NCBI RefSeq assembly: GCF_014203125.1
Contig: NZ_JACHIH010000010.1
Location: 63,612 to 127,611 of the forward strand
Source of the DNA: Rhodopseudomonas rhenobacensis
GTDB taxonomy: Bacteria > Pseudomonadota > Alphaproteobacteria > Rhizobiales > Xanthobacteraceae
Reading direction: 5' to 3'
DNA: 64,000 nt
Shown here: positions 24,732 through 38,363 of the stretch, piece after piece
Numbering within the stretch: position 1 is the stretch's first letter
How the letters are laid out: each line of letters starts with the position of its first letter
Translations under genes and position numbers: made by a program
The notes under the pieces: model-generated
Databases searched by the model: none
What the model was told of the DNA's origin: nothing
What the model saw: only the letters and a program-made list of their open reading frames with translations

Positions 24732-25877
24732 ATGGGCGACAGCGATCCGTTTTACGGCAGCATCGCGGTGTTTCGCGGCTTTGGCAGTCTGATGGAGCCG
24801 TCGCTCTACGCGGCGCTGCCCGATGACTGGACGATTGGCGTCGCCGATATCGTGGATTCCACCGCAGCGATCGCGCAGCAACGTTACAAGGCGGTCAACA
24901 TCGCCGGCGCCGCGGTGATAGCAGCGGTGAAGAACGCGCTGTGCGGCCGGGATTTTCCCTTTGTGTTCGGCGGCGACGGCGCCAGCTTCGCGGTGCCGCC
25001 GCGCGATGTCGACGCGGCGCGTGCTGCGCTCGCGGCGACCGCGACGTGGGTCGATGCCGAACTGCAATTGACGATGCGGGTGGCGCTGGTCCCGATGTCC
25101 GAGATCAGAGCGCGCGGCCTCGATGTGCGGGTGGCGCGGTTCGCGCCGTCGGACAACGTGTCTTACGCGATGTTCACCGGCGGCGGTGTCGGATGGGCCG
25201 AGGCCGCGATGAAGCGCGGCGAATTTGCGGTGCCGGTCGCGCCGCCGGGCACCGCGCCCGATCTCAGCGGACTGTCCTGCCGGTTCGAGGAAATGGCCTC
25301 GGTGCGCGGGGTGATCCTGTCGGTGCTGGTGGTGCCGATGCCGGATGCCGATCCGGCGGCGTTTCGCGCGCTGATCGAACAACTGATTCTGCAGGTCGAG
25401 CGAAGTCCAGACGCCGGGCGGCCGGTGCCGGCGCGCGGCCCACCGACGCGCTGGCCGCCGCGGGGATTCGATTTCGAGGCGCGCGCCGCCCGCGGTGGAT
25501 CGCTATGGGCGCGCCGCGCCGCGGTGCTGACGCAGACCCTTGCGGCCTATCTGATCATGCGCTTCGGCCTCAGCGTCGGCGGCTTCGTGCCGTCGACCTA
25601 TCTGCGGCAATTGGTGGAGAATTCCGACTTCCGCAAATACGATGACGGCCTGCGCATGATCCTGGATTGCACGGAGGAATTGGCCGACGCGCTGGAGCGG
25701 CGATTGTCGGCTGCGGCGGCCGAAGGCGTCGCAAGCTATGGCCTGTCGCGACAGGACGCCGCGATGATGACCTGCTTCACGCCCTCGGCGCTGCAGGGCG
25801 ATCACGTGCATTTCATCGATGGCGCGCGAGGAGGTTATGCGTCCGCGGCGGTCGGGCTGAAGGCGATGCAGGCGTGA
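24732..25877 (+). CDS. DUF3095 protein with nucleotidyl-cyclase-like N-terminal half
   Basis: A 381-residue protein matching the DUF3095 architecture. The N-terminal half reads like a class III cyclase core: GVADIVDSTAAIAQ near residue 37, with the first metal-type Asp, then VFGGDGASFAV about 40 residues later with the second Asp. Between them is a YKAVNIAGAAVIAAVKNAL helix. The C-terminal half (ILQVERSP, ENSDFRKYDDGLRMILDC, QDAAMMTCFTP, HVHFIDGARGGYASAAVGLK) is conserved in DUF3095 proteins but has no assigned role. No transmembrane segment is seen. Activity as a cyclase is inference. AGGA precedes the ATG. Confidence 0.8.
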   Translation: MGDSDPFYGSIAVFRGFGSLMEPSLYAALPDDWTIGVADIVDSTAAIAQQRYKAVNIAGAAVIAAVKNALCGRDFPFVFGGDGASFAVPPRDVDAARAALAATATWVDAELQLTMRVALVPMSEIRARGLDVRVARFAPSDNVSYAMFTGGGVGWAEAAMKRGEFAVPVAPPGTAPDLSGLSCRFEEMASVRGVILSVLVVPMPDADPAAFRALIEQLILQVERSPDAGRPVPARGPPTRWPPRGFDFEARAARGGSLWARRAAVLTQTLAAYLIMRFGLSVGGFVPSTYLRQLVENSDFRKYDDGLRMILDCTEELADALERRLSAAAAEGVASYGLSRQDAAMMTCFTPSALQGDHVHFIDGARGGYASAAVGLKAMQA

Positions 25878-25884
25878 GGCGCCG

Positions 25885-26328
25885 CTATTTGCCCGCGCGG
25901 GTCCAGGCCTCGCCGCCGCACAACGCGCCGACGCAGCCTTCGACCTTCAGCGTGCCGGGGCCGGTCGCCGAGAGGCTGCTCTCATAGGTCTTGCCGTCAT
26001 CGGCGTTGTAGATGTGACCCGACCATTTGCCCGGCGCCGACGGCCGCATGTCGTTGAAGATCTGCAATCCGATCACCGGGCGCTGAGCGCGCGCCGGATC
26101 CGGATTCTTGTCGTCGATCGCCGGCTTGCCGGTGGCGCGATCGATCGGATCCCTGAGCCAGACCACGGTGCCGCACAACGCCGCGCCGCATTTGGCGATC
26201 TTCACCCGGGCGTCGCCGGCCTGGGTCAGCCACACGCCGGTCGGCGCGCCGGGGCTTTGAGCGTGGGCGTTCGGTGCAGGGGCCAGTGTCGCCAGTAAAA
26301 CCGCAACGAAACCAAATCGACCCATCAT
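25885..26328 (-). CDS. DUF2147 secreted protein
   Basis: The 147-residue protein has a cleavable signal peptide (MMGRFGFVAVLLATLAPAPNAHAQ) followed by a DUF2147 domain: GVWLTQAGDARVKIAKCGAALCG, PVIGLQIFNDM, WSGHIYNADDGKTYESSLS, and LKVEGCVGALCGGEAW. Paired cysteines may form disulfides in the periplasm. The family is uncharacterised but resembles lipocalin-like beta barrels. The first ATG (26328) has GGGAGG five bases upstream. It is convergent with the DUF3095 gene, with seven bases between stops. Confidence 0.85.
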   Translation of the reverse strand: MMGRFGFVAVLLATLAPAPNAHAQSPGAPTGVWLTQAGDARVKIAKCGAALCGTVVWLRDPIDRATGKPAIDDKNPDPARAQRPVIGLQIFNDMRPSAPGKWSGHIYNADDGKTYESSLSATGPGTLKVEGCVGALCGGEAWTRAGK

Positions 26329-26542
26329 CAATGCCTCCCAGGCAATTTCAGGCCAGCCAATGCCAGTCATGGAAAGGATTGCGCGAAACCACGCCAAGTC
26401 CCACGTTCGCAATTGCGAGGGGATGGTTGTGGATACCAAAAAACCAGATTTGTGCAATGACATTGACGCGAACGGCGTTCAACTTATCCGCATCGCAGCC
26501 GCGCGCGCGATTATGTGAAGGGGCCACGTTGTCGCGGCCCGT

Positions 26543-27916
26543 TCACTGGCCCCAGCGGGTGAAGCGCACCGCGGCGGCGGTGCACAGTCCGAACATCACC
26601 ATCGCCACAGCGACCAGCACGAACAGCATCCAGGCCGGCGCCGCGAGCGCGCTCAAGACCCAGCCGCCGACGCCGACCAGCAGCAGACGTAGCGTCGAGG
26701 CGAGCACAGGTCCGCCGACCTTGGCGGCGCCTTGCGAGGAAAAATACAGACAGACGCCGAGGCCGAAAAAACAGAACACCGGACCGGCCCAGGCGAAATA
26801 AGAACTGGCCGCGGCGGTGACGGCCGGATTGCTGGTGAACAGCGACACCCACAGCGACGGCCAGATCGCCACCAGCCATCCGACCGCGCCGACGCCGAGC
26901 GCGGAGGTCGCGCCCGCGGTCCATGCTACCCGTCGCGCCCGCGCCACGTCGCCGGCGCCGATCGCCATGCCGACCATCGGCACCGAGGCCACGCCGACCG
27001 CGAAGGCAATCGGAATCAGCAGAAATTCCAGTCGCGATCCGATGCCGTAACCGGCCAACACCTCGGTGCCGAAGCCGGCGAGAATCTTGGTGAAGATCAG
27101 GATCGTCAGCACGGTCTGCAGCGGCGACAGGCACGACACCGCGCCGACTTTCAGAATGTCGACGAACATCGCGCGCTGAAACGTGAACGAGGAAAATTGC
27201 AGGCTGAGCCGGCCGCGACCGCTGACCAGGTACCAGATCAGGAACAGCGCCGCGAGCGAGAAGCCGAGCAATTGCCCGCAGGCGACGCCTTGCATGCCGA
27301 GTTGCGGCATGCCGAACAGCCCGAGGCCGAGCACGCCGCCGACGACGATCTGAATCGCCGCGGCGGCCAGGATGGTCATCGCCGGCAGTTTCATGTCGCC
27401 GGTGCCGCGCAGCACCGAGGCCAGCGTATTGACCATCCAGATCGAGATCGCGCCGGAAAACAGCACGTGGGAATAGCCGCAGGCTTCCGCGAGCACTTCG
27501 CCGCGACCGCCGAGCAGCACATAGAACGAGCGGCCGAACAGCAGCATCACCAGCGTGAACAGGAGGCCGCCACAGGCGCCGATGATCGCCGCATGCAGCG
27601 CCAGCACCGCCGCGCGCTCGCGATTGCCGGCGCCGAGCGCGCGGCTGATCGCCGAGGAGACGCCGCCGCCCATCGCGCCGGCCGACATCATCTGGGTCAG
27701 CATCGCGAACGGAAACACCAGCGCGATCGCCGCCAGCGGTGCGAGGCCGAGCCGGCCGATATAGGAGGTCTCGGCCACCGCGATCAGCGCGCTGCCGAGC
27801 ATCGCGATGGAATTGGGGATCGCCAGCCGCAGCAGCGTCGGCAGGATCGGCGCGGTCAACAGCCCGTTCGCCGGCGCGGCCTGCAGCGGGACGCTCAGCG
27901 GCAGCTCGAGGCTCAT
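26543..27916 (-). CDS. MATE-family multidrug/cation antiporter
   Basis: The 457-residue protein has twelve hydrophobic helices in two related halves. MATE signatures include LAIPNSIAMLGSALIAVAETSYIGRLG in helix 1-2 and a corresponding segment in the second half. It would extrude drugs or organic cations in exchange for H+ or Na+. The start at 27916 (MSLELPLS) has GGGAGA upstream; the longer frame to 28078 is not membrane-like. It is divergent from the MFS gene with about 190 bases between, so the two may share a control region. Confidence 0.88.
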   Translation of the reverse strand: MSLELPLSVPLQAAPANGLLTAPILPTLLRLAIPNSIAMLGSALIAVAETSYIGRLGLAPLAAIALVFPFAMLTQMMSAGAMGGGVSSAISRALGAGNRERAAVLALHAAIIGACGGLLFTLVMLLFGRSFYVLLGGRGEVLAEACGYSHVLFSGAISIWMVNTLASVLRGTGDMKLPAMTILAAAAIQIVVGGVLGLGLFGMPQLGMQGVACGQLLGFSLAALFLIWYLVSGRGRLSLQFSSFTFQRAMFVDILKVGAVSCLSPLQTVLTILIFTKILAGFGTEVLAGYGIGSRLEFLLIPIAFAVGVASVPMVGMAIGAGDVARARRVAWTAGATSALGVGAVGWLVAIWPSLWVSLFTSNPAVTAAASSYFAWAGPVFCFFGLGVCLYFSSQGAAKVGGPVLASTLRLLLVGVGGWVLSALAAPAWMLFVLVAVAMVMFGLCTAAAVRFTRWGQ

Positions 27917-28110
27917 GCGCGTCTCCCAGGGCCGTCGTCGACCGGCGATCTTATAAATGATGATCGACATATTATGCGAGTTGCCGCGCGAGCGCCAGTC
28001 CCCCTCGCGCGACCCCTGCGTCGCACGCATTCGGCCAATCCGCCGCGGCGGATGGTCAATGCTCGAATCCGATGTCACAGTGGAAAAAATATCTCAGGTG
28101 AGGAAACATC

Positions 28111-29352
28111 ATGCGGGCAGCCCAACTCGGCGCATTGCAGCGCTGGTCGATTTTGGCCGGCGCCGCCATCCTGCTCAGCCTGGCGATGGGGATGCGGCAG
28201 AGCTTCGGGTTGTTCCAGCCCTCGGTCATTCGCGACATCGGCATCACCTCGGCGGATTTCTCGCTCGCCACCGCGCTGCAGAACGTGGTCTGGGGCGTCA
28301 CCCAGCCCTTCGTCGGCATGTTCGCCGATCGCTACGGCACGCGCTATGTGATGCTCGGCGGCGTGCTGATCTATGCCGCAGGGCTGGTGTTGATGATGGT
28401 CGCGACCTCGGCGCTGGTGTTTACGCTGGGCGCCGGCTTCTGCGTCGGGCTGGCGCTGTCCTGCACCGCCTCCAGCCTGACCATGACGGTGACCTCGCGC
28501 ACGGTGTCGGCCGCCAAGCGCAGCGTCGCGATGGGCGCGGTCTCAGCGGTGGGCTCGCTCGGACTGGTGATCGCCTCGCCGCTGGCGCAGACGCTGATCT
28601 CGACCTCCGGCTGGAAGGTGGCGCTGATCGGCTTTCTCGGCCTGGTGGCGGTGATGCTGCCGTCGGCGTTTTTCGCCGGTCGCTCCGACAAAATCGAAAT
28701 CGACAAGGCCGACGACAGCGAGCAGTCGCTCGGCAGCGTGATGCAATCCGCGCTCGGCCATTCCGGCTTCGTGGTGATGTCGCTGGCGTTCTTCGTCTGC
28801 GGGTTGCAATTGGTGTTCATCACCACGCATCTGCCGAACTATCTGGATATTTGCGGGCTCGATCCGTCGCTCGGCGCCACCGCGCTCGCCATCATCGGGC
28901 TGTTCAACGTGATCGGCTCCTATATCTGCGGTTGGCTCGGCGGCCGCTATCCGAAGCAGCTGCTGCTCGGCGGGATCTACATCATCCGCTCGGTGGCGCT
29001 CGGCGCGTATTTCTATTTTCCGGCCTCGGCCGCCTCCACCATGGTGTTCGCCGCGGTGATGGGCTCGCTGTGGCTGGGCGTGGTGCCGCTGGTCAACGGC
29101 CTGGTGGCGCAACTGTTCGGGCTGCGCTTCATGGCGACACTGGCCGGCGTCGCCTTCCTCAGCCATCAGGCCGGCTCGTTCCTCGGCGCCTGGGGCGGCG
29201 GAATGATCTACGACCGGCTCGGCAGCTACGACGCGGCGTGGCAGGCGGCGGTGCTGATCGGACTGATCGCCGGGGTGTTTCAGATGCTGATGAATGTGCG
29301 GCCGCCGCAGCGTCGCGAGGCGCTCGGTGGCGCGGTGGTCAATGCGGCGTGA
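28111..29352 (+). CDS. MFS transporter
   Basis: The 413-residue twelve-helix major facilitator begins MRAAQLGALQRWSILAGAAI and has GMFADRYGTRYVMLGG at the helix 2-3 loop, the MFS motif A position. MRQSFGLFQPSVIRDIG near residue 30 is common in oxalate/formate-antiporter-like and related monocarboxylate carriers, but the substrate cannot be assigned. GGTGAGG precedes the ATG. It stands alone and is followed by sodB after 176 bases. Confidence 0.87.
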   Translation: MRAAQLGALQRWSILAGAAILLSLAMGMRQSFGLFQPSVIRDIGITSADFSLATALQNVVWGVTQPFVGMFADRYGTRYVMLGGVLIYAAGLVLMMVATSALVFTLGAGFCVGLALSCTASSLTMTVTSRTVSAAKRSVAMGAVSAVGSLGLVIASPLAQTLISTSGWKVALIGFLGLVAVMLPSAFFAGRSDKIEIDKADDSEQSLGSVMQSALGHSGFVVMSLAFFVCGLQLVFITTHLPNYLDICGLDPSLGATALAIIGLFNVIGSYICGWLGGRYPKQLLLGGIYIIRSVALGAYFYFPASAASTMVFAAVMGSLWLGVVPLVNGLVAQLFGLRFMATLAGVAFLSHQAGSFLGAWGGGMIYDRLGSYDAAWQAAVLIGLIAGVFQMLMNVRPPQRREALGGAVVNAA

Positions 29353-29470
29353 GTGATCGCGCCGGTATCTTTGTGAAGCTCGCCGCGCTCGCGCGTTGCG
29401 TTTGACGGCGACGCGCATGTCTTGATCGCGACTTTGAATCTTCGCACACAAATGCTTATGATTTGCAGCG

Positions 29471-29491
29471 GGAACCATTTATAACGGTTCC
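29471..29491. promoter_or_regulatory. Inverted repeat in the sodB promoter region
   Basis: GGAACC and GGTTCC form a perfect 6-bp inverted repeat around a nine-base AT-rich spacer, 37 bases before the sodB ATG. It may be an operator. The left GGAAC also resembles the -35 of EcfG-type stress promoters, with AGTT sixteen bases further on where CGTT would be expected. Confidence 0.4.
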
Positions 29492-29528
29492 AGTTAAGAC
29501 GTGACTCCCATCACTGTGGAATGGACCC

Positions 29529-30128
29529 ATGACCTTCACGCTGCCCGACCTGCCTTATGCCTATGACGCGCTCGCGCCGTATATGTCGAAAGAAACACTC
29601 GAATACCATCACGACAAGCATCACCAGGCCTATGTCACCAACGGAAACAACCTGCTGAAGGGCACCGAATTCGAGGGCAAACCGCTCGAGGAGGTCGTCA
29701 AAGGCTCGTTCGGAAAGAATGCGCCGTTGTTCAACAACGCCGCGCAGCACTACAACCACATCGAATTCTGGAAGTGGATGAAGCCCAACGGCGGCGGCGA
29801 CAAACTGCCGGGCCGGCTGGAAAAGAAGATCACCGAGGATCTCGGTGGCCTGGAAAAATTCAAGACCGATTTCGCCGCCGCCGGCGTCGGCCAGTTCGGC
29901 TCCGGCTGGGCCTGGCTGTCGGTCAGCAAGGACGGCAAGCTGGAAATCACCAAGACCCCGAACGGTGAGAATCCGCTGGTGCACGGCGGCACGCCGCTGC
30001 TCGGCGTCGACGTCTGGGAGCACTCCTACTACATCGACTACCGCAACAAGCGCCCGGATTATCTCAAGGCCTTCGTCGATCACCTGATCAACTGGGATTA
30101 CGTCGACGAATTGTTCTCCAAGGTCTGA
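29529..30128 (+). CDS. sodB: Superoxide dismutase, Fe/Mn type
   Basis: Cytoplasmic enzyme that dismutates superoxide. The 199-residue protein has the metal ligands in HHDKHHQAYV near residue 27, NNAAQHYNHIEFW near 74 and DVWEHSYYIDY near 162-170, all in standard positions. The ALAPYMSKETLEYHHDKHH region fits alphaproteobacterial Fe-type SodB. ATG at 29529. It is followed by a perfect 32-bp terminator palindrome, so it is monocistronic. Confidence 0.95.
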   Translation: MTFTLPDLPYAYDALAPYMSKETLEYHHDKHHQAYVTNGNNLLKGTEFEGKPLEEVVKGSFGKNAPLFNNAAQHYNHIEFWKWMKPNGGGDKLPGRLEKKITEDLGGLEKFKTDFAAAGVGQFGSGWAWLSVSKDGKLEITKTPNGENPLVHGGTPLLGVDVWEHSYYIDYRNKRPDYLKAFVDHLINWDYVDELFSKV

Positions 30129-30146
30129 TCTGACATCATCATTGAA

Positions 30147-30178
30147 GCAAAGGCGGCAGCGCGCGCTGCCGCCTTTGC
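30147..30178. terminator. Bidirectional terminator between sodB and metH
   Basis: A perfect 32-bp palindrome (arms GCAAAGGCGGCAGCGC and GCGCTGCCGCCTTTGC) lies 18 bases after the sodB stop and 40 bases after the metH stop on the other strand. The AAAG/CTTT bases give short U-runs in both directions. Confidence 0.85.
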
Positions 30179-30218
30179 TATGTGCGCAAGCTGCGCGCGA
30201 GGCTGCGAATGCCGCGCT

Positions 30219-34082
<3,864 letters not shown>

Positions 34083-34083
34083 A

Positions 34084-34974
34084 TCAGGCTGCTTTCCGTG
34101 CGCCGTTCGGCCGAAAGCCGAGCAGGTGGCTGATCGCGAACACCAGGTCCGCGCGGTTCATGGTGTAGAAGTGGAAACTGTCGACGCCGTGCTTGGCGAG
34201 CTTTTGCACCTGGCCTGCGGCGACGGTCGCCGCCACCAGTTTCCTCGTGTCCGGATCGTCGTCGAGGCCTTCGAATTTTTCCGCGAACCAGGCCGGGATG
34301 CTGGTGCCGGTGCGCGCGGCGAAGTTGGCGGCCTGCTTGAAACTCTGCACCGGCAGGATGCCGGGCACGATCGGGATGCTGATGCCGCGCGCCCGCACCC
34401 GGTCGAGGTAGCGCAGATACAGCTCGTTGTCGAAGAAGCACTGGGTGATGGCGCGGGTGGCGCCGGCGTCGATCTTGGCCTGCAGCATGTCGATATCGGC
34501 GTCGAAGTTGGCGCTTTCCGGATGCTTCTCCGGATAGGCCGACACCGTGACCTCGATGTCGGCGTAGCGGCGCTTGATCGCGGCGACGAGGTCATAGGAG
34601 TGCTGATAGCCCTGCGGATGCGCGGCGTAGCTGTTGCCGAGTCCGCTCGAAGGGTCGCCGCGCAACGCCACGATGTGGCGGACGCCGACCTCGTGATAGC
34701 GCGCCACGACGTCGTCGACGTCGGCCTTCGGCGCGTCGACGCAGGTCAGATGCGCCGCCGGGGTCAGGCTGGTCTCATTGAGCAGGCGGGCGATGGTGGC
34801 GTGGGTGCGCTCGCGGGTCGAGCCGCCGGCGCCGTAGGTCACCGAGACGAAATTCGGGGCGAGCGGCGCCAGCCGGCTGATCGCCTCCCACAGCGTGCGC
34901 TCCATCTCCTCGGTCTTCGGCGGAAAGAATTCGAAGGAAATCGCCGGGCGGGTCGCGGGCATTAGCTCGGTCAT
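34084..34974 (-). CDS. metF: Methylenetetrahydrofolate reductase MetF
   Basis: Flavoenzyme that reduces 5,10-methylene- to 5-methyl-tetrahydrofolate, the methyl donor for MetH next door. The 296-residue TIM-barrel protein has [18 protein letters not shown] near residue 13, [23 protein letters not shown] and [17 protein letters not shown], the family signatures. The ATG at 34974 is used; a second Met five codons later is possible. The stop is separated from the metH start by one base. Confidence 0.96.
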   Translation of the reverse strand: MTELMPATRPAISFEFFPPKTEEMERTLWEAISRLAPLAPNFVSVTYGAGGSTRERTHATIARLLNETSLTPAAHLTCVDAPKADVDDVVARYHEVGVRHIVALRGDPSSGLGNSYAAHPQGYQHSYDLVAAIKRRYADIEVTVSAYPEKHPESANFDADIDMLQAKIDAGATRAITQCFFDNELYLRYLDRVRARGISIPIVPGILPVQSFKQAANFAARTGTSIPAWFAEKFEGLDDDPDTRKLVAATVAAGQVQKLAKHGVDSFHFYTMNRADLVFAISHLLGFRPNGARKAA

Positions 34975-35432
34975 GTCTCGTCAGGCTCCGTTATGCCGCG
35001 TTCGAGCGGGATGCTCACGTCGAGCGTCCGCGCCCGCTGCTGTCGCGCAATGGTTGCCAATTTAGGACGAAGCGTCGCCGCGGCCTAGCCCACGATGGGC
35101 TGATTTCGAATGGGAAATTGCCCATCAGACTTCATTCGGGTCCTTCAAAAAGTCGATTGACGGCGCCGGTGGGCGAAAAGATGGGAGGCGCTCGGCCCGC
35201 GAAGGCGGTCTTTTTGTTCTGCAAATACAGTGCCTTTAGAGGTCTCACGCAGCGCGGTGCCAGTTGTTTCTTCGTCAATCTCGCTGGTGGGCAAGGCCAC
35301 ATAGCGTCGCGTTCATGCCATTTGGCCCACATTTCCAGAAGAACGACGAACAAGCTGGCCGCAAGCTGCCGCGGGGCTGCTCTGCTCGGCCGGGGCCATT
35401 GCGGTCGGAGCGTCGTGCATTAATTTGGCATC
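34975..35432. other. Intergenic region upstream of metF and the LLM gene
   Basis: 458 bases between divergent genes. The base composition is less GC-rich than the surroundings and includes poly-T/A stretches near 35210. Short open frames here (for example 35118-35423) have no protein-like character. It must hold both promoters, but no clear -35/-10 pair, riboswitch or operator was identified. It may be a relic of inserted DNA. Confidence 0.5.
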
Positions 35433-36452
35433 ATGACACCTCTTTCCATTCTCGATTTGTCGGTGGTCACCACCGGCACCAAACCCGCCGCGGCGCTGCG
35501 CAACAGCATCGACCTGGCCCAGCACGCCGACCGCCTCGGCTATTCGCGCTATTGGCTGGCCGAGCATCACAGCCTGTCGTCGGTGGCGAGTCCGGCGCCC
35601 GACATCATGATCGGGCAGATTGCCGCGGTGACCACTAAGATCCGGGTCGGCTCCGGCGGCGTGATGCTGCCGAACCACGCGCCTTTGGTGATCGCCGAGC
35701 GCTTCAAGATGCTGGAGGCGCTGTTTCCCGGCCGCATCGATCTCGGCCTCGGTCGTGCCCCCGGCACCGACCAGGCCACCGCGCACGCGCTGCGGCGCCG
35801 GCTCGACGTCCGCGAGGGTGATGATTTCCTGGAGCGGCTGCAGGAATTGACGCTGTGGGAGACCCGCGAGTTTCCGCCCGGCCACCCTTACAACAACGTC
35901 GTCGCGATGCCGGACGATGCGCCGCTGCCGCCGATCTTTTTGCTTGGCTCGAGCGACTACAGTTCGGAACTGGCCGCGCAGGTCGGCATGGGCTTCGCCT
36001 TCGCGCATCATTTCGCGTCTTACGATGCGGTCGCGGCGCTGACCGACTATCGCCGCTCGTTCCAGCCGTCGCGCTGGCGGCGGGCGCCGCATGCCATTCT
36101 GGCGGTGGCGGCTGTGGTCGCCGAAACCGACGCCGAGGCGGAGCGGCAGGCATCGTCGATGGATCTCAACCGGCTGCTGCGTAATCGCGGTCAGTATCTG
36201 CCGTTGCCCAGCATCGAGGAGGCGCTGGCCTATCCCTACAGCGAGCGCGACCGCGCGCTGATCGCGCGCGACCGCGAGAAGCTGTTCGTCGGCGCTCCGG
36301 CGACGGTGATGGCCGCGCTGCAGCCGATGATCGAGGCGAGCCGCGCCGACGAGCTGATGGTGATCACCGCGACCTTCGACCACGAGGCGCGCAAGCGGTC
36401 GTATGGGCTGCTGGCGGAGGCGTTTGGTCTCGGTAAGCGCGCCGCGGCGTAA
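35433..36452 (+). CDS. LLM-class flavin-dependent monooxygenase
   Basis: The 339-residue protein belongs to the bacterial luciferase-like family: [21 protein letters not shown] at the start, [21 protein letters not shown] near residue 35, the [17 protein letters not shown] strand and [13 protein letters not shown]. Such proteins use FMNH2 and O2 on varied substrates; this subgroup (often annotated MsnO8/YhbW-like) has no defined substrate. It is divergent from metF and convergent with pheA. Confidence 0.88.
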   Translation: MTPLSILDLSVVTTGTKPAAALRNSIDLAQHADRLGYSRYWLAEHHSLSSVASPAPDIMIGQIAAVTTKIRVGSGGVMLPNHAPLVIAERFKMLEALFPGRIDLGLGRAPGTDQATAHALRRRLDVREGDDFLERLQELTLWETREFPPGHPYNNVVAMPDDAPLPPIFLLGSSDYSSELAAQVGMGFAFAHHFASYDAVAALTDYRRSFQPSRWRRAPHAILAVAAVVAETDAEAERQASSMDLNRLLRNRGQYLPLPSIEEALAYPYSERDRALIARDREKLFVGAPATVMAALQPMIEASRADELMVITATFDHEARKRSYGLLAEAFGLGKRAAA

Positions 36453-36476
36453 GCCGGGGCGCCAAGCCACGCGCTG

Positions 36477-37337
36477 TCAGCTCTGCGTCTCGCTGAAGGT
36501 CGCCCGGAACGGGTGCGCCGGATAGACGCCGACGATGCGGAATTCGCGCGAGAAGAATTTCAGCTCATCGAGCGCGAAGGCGAGGTTGCGGTCCTCGGGG
36601 TGGCCGTCGACGTCGGCGTAGAACTGCGTGGCGAAGAAATTGCCGTCGACCATGTAGCTCTCGAGCTTGGTCATGTTGACGCCGTTGGTGGCGAAGCCGC
36701 CCATCGCCTTGTACAGCGCCGCCGGCAGGTTGCGCACCCGGAACACAAAACTGGTGACCAGCGGGCCGGAGCCCGGCGGCGCCCAGCGCGGCTCGCGCGC
36801 CAGCATCACGAAGCGCGTGGTGTTGTGGGTTTCGTCCTCGACGTTCTCGGCGAGAATATCCAGCCCGTAGATCTGCGCCGCCAGCGGCGAGGCGATCGCC
36901 GCACAGCTCAGATCGCCGCGCTCGGCGACAATCCGCGCCGAGCCCGCGGTGTCGCCGGCGACGATCGGCTTGAAGCAGAATTTGCGGATGATGCGGCGGC
37001 ATTGCCCGAGCGCGTGGACGTGGCTTTCCACGCTCTTGATCCCGGCGAGCGTGGCGCCGCGCGGCGCCATCAGCTGGTGATGGATCGGCAGAAACCATTC
37101 GCCGACGATGAACAGGTTGGACTGCGGCAGCAGATAGTGAATGTCGGCGACGCGGCCGGCGACGGAGTTCTCGATCGGGATCATGCCGAGATCGGCCTCG
37201 CCGGAACTGATCGCCGACAACGCATCCTCGAAGGTGGCGCAGGGCAACGGGTCGGCGGTCGGAAAGGCCTCGACGATCGCCAGATGCGAGTTGGCGCCGG
37301 GTTCGCCCTGGAAGGCAATCTTCAAAGTCTTTGTCAT
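36477..37337 (-). CDS. pheA: Prephenate dehydratase PheA
   Basis: Converts prephenate to phenylpyruvate in phenylalanine synthesis. The 286-residue monofunctional enzyme has KIAFQGEPGANSHLA at the N terminus, IPIENSVAGRV near residue 62, the catalytic TRF motif in HNTTRFVML, and a C-terminal ACT domain (ALYKAMGGFATNGVNMTKLESYMV, then FYADVDGHPED) for phenylalanine feedback. The ATG at 37337 (MTKTLK) has AAGG upstream. It lies 51 bases after kdsB on the same strand, probably one transcript. Confidence 0.95.
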   Translation of the reverse strand: MTKTLKIAFQGEPGANSHLAIVEAFPTADPLPCATFEDALSAISSGEADLGMIPIENSVAGRVADIHYLLPQSNLFIVGEWFLPIHHQLMAPRGATLAGIKSVESHVHALGQCRRIIRKFCFKPIVAGDTAGSARIVAERGDLSCAAIASPLAAQIYGLDILAENVEDETHNTTRFVMLAREPRWAPPGSGPLVTSFVFRVRNLPAALYKAMGGFATNGVNMTKLESYMVDGNFFATQFYADVDGHPEDRNLAFALDELKFFSREFRIVGVYPAHPFRATFSETQS

Positions 37338-37388
37338 TGCGCCTTGTACCAATCGTTCAGATCTTTGCCAGTGCGGCTAAACTTTGAG

Positions 37389-38126
37389 TCAGGAGCCCAG
37401 CACGCGCCGCGCGGTCTCCAGATCCGCCGCGGTGTCGACGCCGCGCGGCACCGCGTCGACGATGCCGACGTCGATCCGCATCCCGGCCTCCAGCGCGCGC
37501 AGCTGTTCGAGCTTTTCGCGCTGCTCGAGCGGCGAGGGCGGCAGGGCGACGAAGCGCTGCAGCGCCGCGCGCCGATAGGCGTAGAGTCCGATGTGGTGAT
37601 AGCGCGGGCCATCGCCCCATGGCGCGGTGGCGCGGGTGAAGTACAGCGCGCGCAACCGCCGGTCGCCGAGCGGCGAGCCGATCACCTTGACCACGTTGGG
37701 GTTGAGGCTCTCTTCCTCGGTATGGATCTCGGCCGCCAGCGTCGCGATGTCGACGGCGGGATCGGCGAGCGGCCCCAGCACCGCGCGAATGTTGTCGGGC
37801 TGAATGGTCGGAAAATCGCCCTGCAGGTTGACCACGGTTTCGATCGCGCCGTCGGGGTCCAGCGTGCTCAGCGCCTCGAAGATGCGGTCCGAACCGGAGG
37901 GATGGTCGGCCCGCGTCATCACCACCTGGCCGCCATGCGCGGTCACCACGTCGGCGATCTCGGCGGTGTCGGTGGCCACAGCCACCGCGCCGATCGCCGC
38001 GGCTTCCGCCCGGCGCAGCACATGCACGATCATCGGCAGCCCGGCGATGTCCATCAGCGGTTTGCCCGGCAGCCGCGTCGCGGCCATGCGGGCAGGAATC
38101 AGCACCAGCGTTTTGGTCTCGGTCAT
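37389..38126 (-). CDS. kdsB: 3-deoxy-manno-octulosonate cytidylyltransferase KdsB
   Basis: Activates KDO as CMP-KDO for lipopolysaccharide inner core. The 245-residue nucleotidyltransferase has [20 protein letters not shown] near residue 8, [36 protein letters not shown] and the HIGLYAYRR motif near residue 180, all diagnostic. Length is standard. It is upstream of pheA in the same direction and divergent from cycM. Confidence 0.95.
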   Translation of the reverse strand: MTETKTLVLIPARMAATRLPGKPLMDIAGLPMIVHVLRRAEAAAIGAVAVATDTAEIADVVTAHGGQVVMTRADHPSGSDRIFEALSTLDPDGAIETVVNLQGDFPTIQPDNIRAVLGPLADPAVDIATLAAEIHTEEESLNPNVVKVIGSPLGDRRLRALYFTRATAPWGDGPRYHHIGLYAYRRAALQRFVALPPSPLEQREKLEQLRALEAGMRIDVGIVDAVPRGVDTAADLETARRVLGS

Positions 38127-38363
38127 GGGATTGTGGATCTGGACCGTGCCGCAGGTGAACCTGAAGCCGCCGAACGCGTTGAAAACGGTCAGGATTCGGC
38201 AGCCGAAGCGTGAACTGGCGCGGTTATACGGGTTGCCACAGCGCGGGCAAACCGTTATCTGATCGCCTTACAACTTTAGTTGCGACTGCCAATGAACAGC
38301 GCGGCCCACGCCGGTCCCGCTGCCGACAAAATGAAAACGGGAAACGCACGGAGCCTCGCCGAC

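Noticed and set aside
26732-28351. 539-codon open frame opposite the MATE gene
   Set aside because: Antisense shadow; the MATE protein has clear helices and a proper ribosome site.
29400-29450. FNR/FixK box (TTGAT-N4-ATCAA) before sodB
   Set aside because: Only the left half TTGAT is present; the right half reads TTGAA at wrong phase.
35118-35423. 101-codon open frame upstream of the LLM gene
   Set aside because: No ribosome site, mixed composition, no domain; likely chance.
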